A stretch of DNA of 10,594 bases from Lachnospiraceae bacterium (GTDB taxonomy: Bacteria; Bacillota; Clostridia; Lachnospirales; Lachnospiraceae). The notes under the pieces are model-generated. The model was not told the origin of the DNA. It made no database searches and saw only the letters and a list, made by a program, of their open reading frames with translations. This document shows, piece after piece, positions 1 to 5,486 of the stretch. The position numbers were made by a program, and so were the translations under genes. The DNA lies in contig JAJQIE010000306.1 of NCBI GenBank assembly GCA_021199395.1, positions 1 through 10,594 of the forward strand, given 5' to 3'. Every line of letters starts with the position of its first letter. Position 1 is the stretch's first letter.

Positions 1-53
1 TCCATAATTTGGAAAAACCGCTTTATATCTATTGGCTTAACTTAATGACATTG

Positions 54-217
54 GGTCACACCCTGACCAAACTTACCTGATTTTTACCTCTACAGGTGTG
101 ACCTATAACAGCATCCGGCCAATTAAAATCGCTGCGCGATGGGCCGGATGCTTGCTGCCACTATGTTTTCAACCCTGACCACGCAGCAGGTGCGTGGTCG
201 GGTTGTGACCAGTAACA
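54..217. repeat. Hairpin-rich, partly duplicated non-coding stretch upstream of ispF
   Basis: No credible gene is seen in 1-322. Three inverted repeats are visible: GGTCA 54-58 with TGACC 64-68; GCATCCGGCC 111-120 with GGCCGGATGC 142-151 (perfect 10-base arms, 21-base loop); and 174-185 with 191-202 (12 pairs including one G-T, 5-base loop). Two sequence tags occur twice in the same order: ACCCTGACC at 60-68 and 172-180, and GTGACC-NN-TAACA, written GTGACCTATAACA at 98-110 and GTGACCAGTAACA at 205-217. This suggests a diverged duplication about 110 bases apart. None of the hairpins is followed by a T run, so they are not typical terminators. All lie upstream of the predicted ispF promoter, so they may be the 3' region of an upstream gene or a repeat element. 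Function unknown. Confidence 0.6.
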
Positions 218-255
218 AAGAAAGCTCACCATCTCACAGAAACTGGCATTTCCGG

Positions 256-283
256 TTGCAAAGACTGGATTTTTGGTTATAAT
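256..283 (+). promoter_or_regulatory. Probable sigma-70-type promoter for ispF
   Basis: A -35-like TTGCAA at 256-261 is followed after 16 bases by a perfect TATAAT at 278-283. Transcription would begin near 290, giving a leader of roughly 30 bases before the ispF start, which holds a purine-rich ribosome binding region (AGGAG at 306-310, then GGGGG to 317). It would drive ispF and the two genes that overlap behind it. Confidence 0.65.
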
Positions 284-322
284 AAAACCATTGTTAAACG
301 TTTTGAGGAGAAGGGGGATCCT

Positions 323-916
323 ATGCGGATTGGAATGGGATATGATGTGCACCGCCTGGTGAAAGACCGAAAGCTGATCCTGGGCGGCGTGGAGATACCG
401 TATGAAAAAGGACTGCTTGGACATTCGGACGCGGATGTGCTGCTGCATGCGGTGATGGACGCGCTTCTCGGCGCGGCGGCGCTTGGAGATATCGGAAAGC
501 ATTTCCCGGATACGGACGAGCGGTATCGCGGGATATCCAGCATAGAGCTTCTAAAGCGGACAGGAGCGCTGCTGGACGGGCAGAACCTGGTGATTGAAAA
601 TATCGACGCGACCATTATCGCGCAGAGGCCTAAGCTGCTGCCATATATGGATCAGATGAAGCAGAATATCGCGGACGCGCTTGGCATGGAGCCGGGACGG
701 GTAAATATCAAGGCTACCACGGAGGAGGGGCTCGGCTTTACCGGGAGCGGAGAGGGTATTTCAGCTCATGCTGTGTGTCTGCTGCAGTCTTTGCTGGATG
801 GAATTGCGGATGCCAGGATGAGTGCTGACCTGCCAGGCTGTGCGGGTGTGCAGAGTGGAATGGGACTGCCGGGCTGCGCGAACTGTGGAGGCTGTACGAG
901 GCGCGGAGGTGACTGA
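323..916 (+). CDS. ispF: 2-C-methyl-D-erythritol 2,4-cyclodiphosphate synthase with extra C-terminal tail
   Basis: IspF converts CDP-methylerythritol 2-phosphate to methylerythritol cyclodiphosphate plus CMP in the MEP isoprenoid pathway. It is a cytosolic homotrimer using Zn and a divalent cation. Visible family features are GYDVHR at 6-11 (Zn ligands D8 and H10), the signature [18 protein letters not shown] at 35-52 (H42 the third Zn ligand), the FPDTD loop at 61-65 and [15 protein letters not shown] at 131-145. The usual family length is about 155-160 residues and the canonical fold appears to end near residue 158. Here about 38 more residues follow, rich in Gly and Cys, with LPGCA twice (170-174 and 182-186) and a C-X2-C-X2-C cluster (C185, C188, C191). 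The tail carries the ribosome binding site of the next gene, and the TGA overlaps that gene's ATG by one base. The core call is secure; the role of the tail is unknown. Confidence 0.96.
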   Translation: MRIGMGYDVHRLVKDRKLILGGVEIPYEKGLLGHSDADVLLHAVMDALLGAAALGDIGKHFPDTDERYRGISSIELLKRTGALLDGQNLVIENIDATIIAQRPKLLPYMDQMKQNIADALGMEPGRVNIKATTEEGLGFTGSGEGISAHAVCLLQSLLDGIADARMSADLPGCAGVQSGMGLPGCANCGGCTRRGGD

Positions 917-1197
917 TGGCAAATTTATCGCTGGAAGAAATCCTGTATCAGATAGAGCAATTATGTCGTAAATATTACGTAGAGCATTTATATCTGTTTG
1001 GATCCTACGCAACCGGTACAGAGACGGAGACGAGTGACATTGACATTATCATAAAAGGCGGGAAGGATATCACATCGCTGAGGGAAGAAATAGACGAGAT
1101 TCCAACTTTAAAGAAAATAGATATTTTTGAATATGACAGGTGCAGGAATATCCATCTGAAGGAGGATATGGATAAATATGGAAGGAAAATATATTAA
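916..1197 (+). CDS. MNT-type minimal nucleotidyltransferase (putative antitoxin of a MNT/HEPN pair)
   Basis: This 93-residue protein belongs to the small nucleotidyltransferases of the DNA polymerase beta superfamily (HI0073/MntA type). It shows the hallmark GS at 29-30, ten residues, then D41-I-D43, and a third carboxylate D69 in KKIDIF, so the metal-binding triad looks complete and activity is plausible. Known MntA antitoxins transfer AMP to a tyrosine of their HEPN partner and so silence it; applying that here is inference. The start ATG overlaps the ispF TGA by one base and a strong GGAGGTGA (905-912) lies inside ispF, so translation is probably coupled. Its 3' end overlaps the HEPN gene by 20 bases, the usual arrangement of the pair. 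Base composition is clearly lower in GC than its neighbours (hand count over 961-1140: 68 of 180, about 38%), which hints at acquisition. Confidence 0.88.
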   Translation: MANLSLEEILYQIEQLCRKYYVEHLYLFGSYATGTETETSDIDIIIKGGKDITSLREEIDEIPTLKKIDIFEYDRCRNIHLKEDMDKYGRKIY

Positions 1198-1597
1198 CCG
1201 ATACAAAAGCTTCTGCGACAGCCTGAGCAGCCTGGAAAGAGCAAAAATGAGGGATCCGGAAGATGATTTTGTTCTAAGCGGAACCGTACAGAAGTATAAT
1301 CTGACATTTGACCTGTCCTGGAAAGTGATGAAGGACATCCTGGTAAAATATCACAAGATTCAGGATTTCGCGACAGGCTCTCCAAGAGAGACGCTCAGGA
1401 CTGCCTATAGCGTGAAACTGATCTCGGACGACAGATGGATGAAAATGCTCACAGCAGGAAATGATCTGGCGCATGACTATGACGGCAGTCTGGCGAAAGA
1501 ATCCTTTGATGCGATCGTAAATGAGTATATTCCACTTTTTGGTCAGCTTAGGGAGACGGCAGGCAGCTATATCCGATTAATGGCAGATGAAATATGA
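1178..1597 (+). CDS. HEPN-family, HI0074-type nucleotidyltransferase partner (putative toxin, catalytic Arg replaced)
   Basis: At 139 residues it fits the HI0074-type 'nucleotidyltransferase substrate binding' family, an all-helical HEPN-fold protein found beside MNT proteins. Family-like segments include a central YNLTFDLSWKVMKDIL (about 46-61), SPRETLRTAY (about 68-77) and the C-terminal block WMKMLTAGNDLAHDYD (87-102). HEPN RNase toxins use R-X4-6-H; HepT-type proteins show R-X4-H-X-Y. Here H99 and Y101 are present, but the position expected to be Arg is G94 (codon GGA at 1457-1459). One base change from AGA would explain it. The protein may therefore lack RNase activity or act only as a binding partner. 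The start has AAGGAGG at 1159-1165, about 12 bases upstream, slightly distant, so coupling to the overlapping upstream gene is likely. The order antitoxin-like then toxin-like matches some known MNT/HEPN loci. Family call is firm; toxin function is inferred. Confidence 0.85.
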   Translation: MEGKYINRYKSFCDSLSSLERAKMRDPEDDFVLSGTVQKYNLTFDLSWKVMKDILVKYHKIQDFATGSPRETLRTAYSVKLISDDRWMKMLTAGNDLAHDYDGSLAKESFDAIVNEYIPLFGQLRETAGSYIRLMADEI

Positions 1598-1675
1598 GAT
1601 GACCTGTCCGGAAACCAATGCTCTGCAAAGAAATGGATGGAAAATGAATTTGGGCGGGAAGAATCAGAAAAATAA

Positions 1676-1704
1676 TTGACAAAGTCAGGTAATTTGCATA
1701 GACT
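1676..1704 (+). promoter_or_regulatory. Probable sigma-70-type promoter for the cysS operon
   Basis: A perfect -35 TTGACA at 1676-1681 is followed after 17 bases by TAGACT at 1699-1704 (four of six matches to TATAAT). Transcription would begin near 1711, giving a leader of roughly 90 bases before cysS. It separates the cysS operon from the ispF/MNT/HEPN run. A second TTGACA at 1706-1711 has no good -10 partner. Confidence 0.6.
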
Positions 1705-1716
1705 GTTGACAGATGT

Positions 1717-1758
1717 CTGCGGAAAAAGAACCGCGGGAGATGGGGCTGTTTTTGCCGC
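1717..1758 (+). other. Possible structured leader of cysS mRNA
   Basis: Two mutually exclusive pairings are visible: CTGCGG 1717-1722 with CCGCGG 1731-1736 (one G-U pair, loop of A and G), or GCGGAAAAA 1719-1727 with TTTTT-G-CCGC 1749-1758 (nine pairs, one bulged base). The stretch GAACCGCGGGAG resembles the end of a T-box antiterminator, but the UGG bulge is missing, and no room exists for a specifier stem downstream of the predicted transcription start. It could be a degraded T-box or chance. Confidence 0.25.
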
Positions 1759-1803
1759 TTTGCGTGCAGAGACGCCATTCTACAGGAAAGATGAGGAACC
1801 AAA

Positions 1804-3219
1804 ATGAAAGTTTATAATACACTGTCCAAAAGAAAAGAGGAATTTGTACCGCTGGTGCCGGGAAAGGTCAGCATGTATGTGTGCGGTCCGACGGTTTACA
1901 ACCTGATCCATATTGGAAATGCGCGCCCGATGATCGTATTTGACACAGCGCGCCGATATCTGGAGTATAAGGGGTATGAGGTAAACTATGTATCGAATTT
2001 TACCGATGTGGACGATAAGATCATTGCGAAGGCAAATGAGGAGGGTGTGACCGCGCAGGAGATTTCCGAGCGGTATATTGCGGAGTGTAAAAAGGATATG
2101 GCGGCAATGAATGTGCGGCCTGCGACGACGCATCCGCTGGCGACACAGGAGATTGACGGCATGGTGGAGATGATCGGGACGCTGATCGAAAAGGGTTATG
2201 CTTACAATGTGGATGGGACGGTTTATTTCCGCACCAGAAAGTTCCGGGAATACGGTAAGCTTTCCCACAAGAATCTGGACGATCTGCGCTCCGGCAGCCG
2301 TTCGCTCCTGGTGAGCGGAGAGGATCAGAAGGAGGATCCGCTGGATTTTGTGCTCTGGAAGCCGAAAAAGGAGGGCGAACCGTCCTGGCCGTCGCCGTGG
2401 AGCGACGGGCGGCCGGGCTGGCACATTGAATGCTCGGTGATGTCCAAAAAATATCTCGGCGAGGAGATCGACATTCATGCGGGGGGCGAGGATCTGATTT
2501 TCCCGCACCATGAGAATGAGATCGCGCAGAGCGAGTGCTGCAACGGCAGGCCGTTTGCAAAATACTGGCTTCACAATGCGTTTCTGAACATTGACAACCG
2601 CAAGATGTCAAAATCTCTGGGGAATTTCTTTACCGTGCGCGATATTTCCGAAAAATATGATCTGCAGGTTCTGCGCTTCTTTATGCTGAGCGCGCACTAC
2701 CGCAGTCCGCTGAATTTCAGCGCGGAGCTGATGGACGCGGCGAAGAACGGGCTGGAGCGCATCCGTAATGCCGTCTCCAATCTGGCATATTTAAAGGAAA
2801 ATTGTCAGGATGCGTCTGCTGACGCGATGACGGCCGCGGAGCAGGAGACGCTGACAGATGTGAAAGCCTTTGCGGCAAAGTTTGAGGCCGCGATGGATGA
2901 CGATTTTAATACGGCGGACGCGATTGCGGCAGTGTTTGAGCTGGTAAAATACGCGAACAGCACTGTGACATCGGAAAATACGCAGGCGTTTGTCCAGGCA
3001 GTTTATGATGAAATTGTCAGCCTCTGCGATATCCTTGGGCTGATTGTGGAGGTAAAAGAGGAGCTTTTGGATGCGGATATCGAGGCGCTGATCGAGGAAC
3101 GTCAGGCCGCGCGCAGGGCGAAAAACTTTGCCCGCGCGGACGAGATCCGGAGTCAGCTTGCGGAGCAGGGAATTACGCTTCTGGACACGCGCGAAGGAGT
3201 AAAATGGAAAAGAGCATAA
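1804..3219 (+). CDS. cysS: Cysteine--tRNA ligase
   Basis: CysS is a class Ia aminoacyl-tRNA synthetase that activates cysteine with ATP and loads it on tRNA-Cys in the cytosol. The 471-residue length is normal. The HIGH-type motif reads HIGN at 36-39 and the KMSKS loop is intact at 267-271. The four Zn ligands known from the E. coli enzyme have clear counterparts: C27 (in YVCGP), C210 (in WHIEC), H235 and E239 (in FPHHENE). These select cysteine by its thiol. The C-terminal helical DALR-type domain and tRNA-binding end follow (about 340-471). The start is supported by GAGGAA at 1793-1798, five bases before the ATG. The 206-base gap upstream holds a promoter; the 3' end overlaps mrnC by 16 bases, so the two are co-expressed. 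Confidence 0.98.
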   Translation: MKVYNTLSKRKEEFVPLVPGKVSMYVCGPTVYNLIHIGNARPMIVFDTARRYLEYKGYEVNYVSNFTDVDDKIIAKANEEGVTAQEISERYIAECKKDMAAMNVRPATTHPLATQEIDGMVEMIGTLIEKGYAYNVDGTVYFRTRKFREYGKLSHKNLDDLRSGSRSLLVSGEDQKEDPLDFVLWKPKKEGEPSWPSPWSDGRPGWHIECSVMSKKYLGEEIDIHAGGEDLIFPHHENEIAQSECCNGRPFAKYWLHNAFLNIDNRKMSKSLGNFFTVRDISEKYDLQVLRFFMLSAHYRSPLNFSAELMDAAKNGLERIRNAVSNLAYLKENCQDASADAMTAAEQETLTDVKAFAAKFEAAMDDDFNTADAIAAVFELVKYANSTVTSENTQAFVQAVYDEIVSLCDILGLIVEVKEELLDADIEALIEERQAARRAKNFARADEIRSQLAEQGITLLDTREGVKWKRA

Positions 3220-3647
3220 GCAGTTTTGACAGAAGCCTGGACGAGACGTTCGGGCTTCCGTCAGGAGACTGGAAACAATATTCTCCGCTGACACTTGCCT
3301 ATATCGGGGACGCGGCGTATGAGCTGGTGATCCGCTCGATTTATGTAAAGCGGGAAAATATACAGACGAATAAGCTGCATCAGAAGGTGACGGAGCATGT
3401 GAAAGCAAAGGCGCAGGCGGAAATGATCAGAAGACTGCTTCCGGAGCTTGATGAGGAGGAGGAGGCTGTCTATCGCAGGGGGCGCAATTCGCATCCTTAT
3501 ACAAAGGCGAAAAACGCGACAATGACAGAGTATCTGGAGGCGACCGGCTTTGAGGCGCTGATCGGGTATCTGTATCTGAGTGGACGGTTTGACCGGATGA
3601 ATGAGCTGATTGCAAGGGGATTGGCCGGTAAAAAAAGGGGACAGTGA
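3204..3647 (+). CDS. mrnC: Mini-ribonuclease III (23S rRNA maturation)
   Basis: Mini-III is an RNase III catalytic domain without a double-stranded RNA-binding domain; in Bacillus subtilis it trims the ends of 23S rRNA precursor in the ribosome assembly pathway. The 147-residue length is typical. The catalytic signature LAYIGDAAYE lies at 31-40, with D36 and E40 as probable metal-site residues, and the second conserved block GFEALIGYLYL at 115-125 with E117 supplies the other acidic ligand. A basic RRGRNS segment at 91-96 is also characteristic. The ATG lies inside the end of cysS with AAGGAG at 3194-3199, four bases upstream, so translation is probably coupled. The placement between cysS and rlmB matches the conserved Bacillota gene order and strengthens the call. 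Confidence 0.95.
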   Translation: MEKSISSFDRSLDETFGLPSGDWKQYSPLTLAYIGDAAYELVIRSIYVKRENIQTNKLHQKVTEHVKAKAQAEMIRRLLPELDEEEEAVYRRGRNSHPYTKAKNATMTEYLEATGFEALIGYLYLSGRFDRMNELIARGLAGKKRGQ

Positions 3648-4516
3648 TGAGAGAACGCAAATTTGCAGATAATACAGGAGAGAACTGTGAAGCGGGACAG
3701 ATAAATGAGGAGGCCCGCGTCCACGATTTTCCGCGAAAATCGGGACAGATAATTGAGGGGCGCAACGCTGTGCTGGAAGCGTTTCGTTCAGGGAAAACGA
3801 TTGACCGTCTGTTGATTCAGGACGGCTGTCAGGATGGCCCGATCCAGTCTATTAAGCGCGAGGCCCGTAAGGCGGATACTCTGATTGATTTTGTGCCGAA
3901 GGAACGGCTTGACCATCTGTCGGAGACGGGAAAGCATCAGGGTGTGATCGCCTGCGTGGCTTCTTATAAATATGCGGAGGTATCAGAGCTTCTGGAGGCG
4001 GCGAGGAAGAAAGGCGAAGCGCCATTTCTGATTTTGCTTGACGGGATAGAGGATCCGTACAATTTAGGAGCGATCATTCGTACTGCGAATCAGGCGGGAG
4101 CACATGGTGTGATCATTCCGAAACGGCGTGCGGTCGGACTGACCGCGGCGGTAGCGCGGGCTTCCGCAGGAGCGCTGAATTATACGCCGGTCGCGAAGGT
4201 GACAAATATCGGCAATACGATAGAGGAGCTCAAAAAAGAGGGGCTCTGGTTTGCCTGTGCGGATATGGGGGCGGAGCCGATGTACCGCGCGAACCTGACC
4301 GGACCGATTGGCCTGGTGATTGGAAATGAGGGAAGCGGCGTGAGCCGTCTTGTCCGGGAAAAGTGCGATTTCGCGGTGTCGATTCCGATGAAGGGCGATA
4401 TTGATTCGCTGAACGCGTCTGTGGCGACAGGAATTCTTGCCTATGAGATTGTGCGGCAGCGGGATTTTTTGGGGGAAACGGGGAGAATCGAAAATGCAGC
4501 ACGAAATCGAGCGTAA
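3647..4516 (+). CDS. rlmB: 23S rRNA 2'-O-guanosine methyltransferase, SpoU/TrmH family (RlmB-like)
   Basis: This SPOUT enzyme uses S-adenosylmethionine to methylate a ribose 2'-hydroxyl in 23S rRNA (G2251 for RlmB). From the ATG at 3647 it has 289 residues: an unusual N-terminal extension of about 34, a substrate-binding domain (about 35-110), then the trefoil-knot domain. The three SpoU motifs are clear: DPYNLGAIIRTANQAG at 136-151 (N139, R145), IGNEGSGVSR at 225-234 and IPMKGDIDSLNASVA at 246-260. The usual length is near 245-250. A GTG three bases earlier (3644) is possible, but AAGGGG at 3635-3640 is better placed for the ATG, which overlaps the mrnC TGA by one base. The extension contains an 18-base direct repeat and a perfect hairpin (separate entry). 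Exact rRNA target is inferred from family and gene order. Confidence 0.93.
   Translation: MRERKFADNTGENCEAGQINEEARVHDFPRKSGQIIEGRNAVLEAFRSGKTIDRLLIQDGCQDGPIQSIKREARKADTLIDFVPKERLDHLSETGKHQGVIACVASYKYAEVSELLEAARKKGEAPFLILLDGIEDPYNLGAIIRTANQAGAHGVIIPKRRAVGLTAAVARASAGALNYTPVAKVTNIGNTIEELKKEGLWFACADMGAEPMYRANLTGPIGLVIGNEGSGVSRLVREKCDFAVSIPMKGDIDSLNASVATGILAYEIVRQRDFLGETGRIENAARNRA
3693..3758 (+). repeat. Direct repeat plus hairpin inside the rlmB N-terminal extension
   Basis: CGGGACAGATAAATGAGG at 3693-3710 recurs as CGGGACAGATAATTGAGG at 3741-3758 (17 of 18 identical), exactly 48 bases apart and so in frame. Between them, CGATTTTC at 3724-3731 and GAAAATCG at 3735-3742 form a perfect 8-base stem with a CGC loop. 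The arrangement fits a local duplication or a small palindromic insertion. Confidence 0.7.
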
Positions 4517-5210
4517 GTATCTGGAATGTGAGCGCATGGGTATCTTCCTGGTACTGATGATGGCGGGAGGATTTATGGGCTCCTATACCTATCTGCTCCG
4601 GGGCGGCGTTTTCTGCAATGCGCAGACAAGTAATATTCTTTTGTTCGGTCTGGCGCTGGGAGAGGGAAACTGGGGGCGCGCGGCATATTTACTGATACCC
4701 ATTTCCGCTTATCTTGCCGGCTCTGTTGGCTCTGAGATCCTTCCTGTATATGTGCGCAAGGCCGAAATCCTGCGATGGGATACGCTGCTGCTTTTGATCG
4801 AGATGCTAGTCCTGATCTTTCTGGGACTTCTTCCGGAGCGTGCGCCGGTGCAGATCTCTCAGGTGGCGATCAACTTTATCTGTTCCATGCAGTATAATAC
4901 GTTTCGGCAGGCACAGGGGATTCCGATGGCGACGACCTTCTGTACGAATCATCTTCGCCAGACAGGCATCTATATCGCGAAATGGATACGCAAAAAGGAT
5001 CCGAAAGCTCCGCGGAGAACCCTTCGCCATGCGGAAATGATCGGAATGTTTGTGGCGGGGGCTTTTATTGGAACACTTTGCTGCCGCCTGTTTTCCGGCA
5101 GGGCAATCTGGGGCGCGGCTCTGCTGATCGGATTCGCCTTTTTTGATCTTTTGCGGGCGGATCTCACAAAGGAGAAGGGAAAGCTGTACCAGAAGCCGGC
5201 GGGACACTGA
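4494..5210 (+). CDS. DUF1275 (YoaK-type) integral membrane protein
   Basis: A 238-residue multi-spanning protein of the DUF1275/YoaK family, whose biochemical function is not established. Hydrophobic segments lie near 15-35, 44-57, 63-83, 97-113, 120-133, 184-200 and 203-221, so about six or seven membrane spans. The family-type block GGVFCNAQTSNILLFGLALG at 37-56 (family pattern GGxF...TGN, here TSN) identifies it. The short N-terminus is charged and presumably cytosolic; a basic stretch at about 164-178 separates the two halves. The frame is open further upstream to an ATG at 4437, but the ATG at 4494 is preferred because GGGAG at 4481-4485 precedes it and the family block then begins at the usual distance. 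It overlaps the end of rlmB by 23 bases, so it is the last gene of the cysS operon. A functional link with rRNA modification is not apparent. Confidence 0.87.
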   Translation: MQHEIERKYLECERMGIFLVLMMAGGFMGSYTYLLRGGVFCNAQTSNILLFGLALGEGNWGRAAYLLIPISAYLAGSVGSEILPVYVRKAEILRWDTLLLLIEMLVLIFLGLLPERAPVQISQVAINFICSMQYNTFRQAQGIPMATTFCTNHLRQTGIYIAKWIRKKDPKAPRRTLRHAEMIGMFVAGAFIGTLCCRLFSGRAIWGAALLIGFAFFDLLRADLTKEKGKLYQKPAGH

Positions 5211-5236
5211 CGTATGATCCCGGTAAAAATCAGTAA

Positions 5237-5461
5237 ATATCATGATGATGTTGGGGACAATATCATCTACGGTAGATGATGCCTACGGATTTCTTCGCAC
5301 TTCGTGCTTCCGAAATCCTGAAAACATTCGGAATCCGCTCATTTTGGCTAATATTTTAGCCAAAATGGCTACTTCCTCATGTTTTAAACGGGCCATAAAG
5401 TCATGACTCTGAGCGCAAGCGCTCGATTCCTGACTTTCGACCCTGGCATCATCATATCATG
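5237..5461. mobile_element. MITE-like non-autonomous element or structured intergenic repeat
   Basis: An 8-base direct repeat ATATCATG at 5237-5244 and 5454-5461 brackets about 209 bases. Just inside lie imperfect terminal inverted repeats: GATGATGTTGGGGAC at 5244-5258 against GACCCTGGCATCATC at 5439-5453 (11 of 15 complementary). The inside holds several further inverted repeats: ATCATCTAC 5262-5270 with GTAGATGAT 5272-5280 (perfect 9); GGATTTC 5287-5293 with GAAATCC 5312-5318, enclosing GCAC/GTGC 5297-5307; CATTTTGGCTAA 5340-5351 with TTAGCCAAAATG 5356-5367 (perfect 12, 4-base loop); and AAAGTCA 5397-5403 with TGACTTT 5431-5437, enclosing GAGCGC/GCGCTC 5411-5424. There is no coding capacity of note. 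It sits between two operons. The hairpins may also stop transcription from upstream, though none is followed by a T run. Confidence 0.5.
5430..5460 (+). promoter_or_regulatory. Weak candidate promoter for glmM at the edge of the repeat element
   Basis: TATCAT at 5455-5460 matches the -10 consensus at five of six positions and lies about 27 bases before the glmM start. The best -35-like hexamer is CTGACT at 5430-5435, with a long 19-base spacer. The -10 falls in the right-hand direct repeat of the MITE-like element. Confidence 0.3.
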
Positions 5462-5486
5462 CAATTACAAAGAAAAGGAGCAGACT

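Noticed and set aside
1598..1803. Complete T-box riboswitch for cysS
   Set aside because: Only an ACCGCG-like fragment is seen. There is no recognisable specifier stem, no UGG bulge and no terminator with a T run, and the predicted transcript start leaves too little room.
1780..2574. Open frames on the - strand across cysS (about 200-260 codons)
   Set aside because: They are antisense to an intact cysS and have no family features; typical shadows in GC-rich coding DNA.
3638..3758. Short regularly spaced repeats (GGGACAG three times) as a CRISPR-like array
   Set aside because: Only seven bases are shared by all three, the spacings differ (56 and 48), and they lie at the start of or inside the rlmB coding region.
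5340..5367. Rho-independent terminator after the DUF1275 gene
   Set aside because: The stem is perfect (12 pairs), but it is AT-rich at its base and not followed by a T run on either strand, so it was counted as part of the repeat element.
5403..5486. Longer glmM reading from 5403
   Set aside because: These codons run through the hairpin-rich element, and GKYFGTDGFRGE, the normal GlmM N-terminus, starts at 5487 after AAGGAG.
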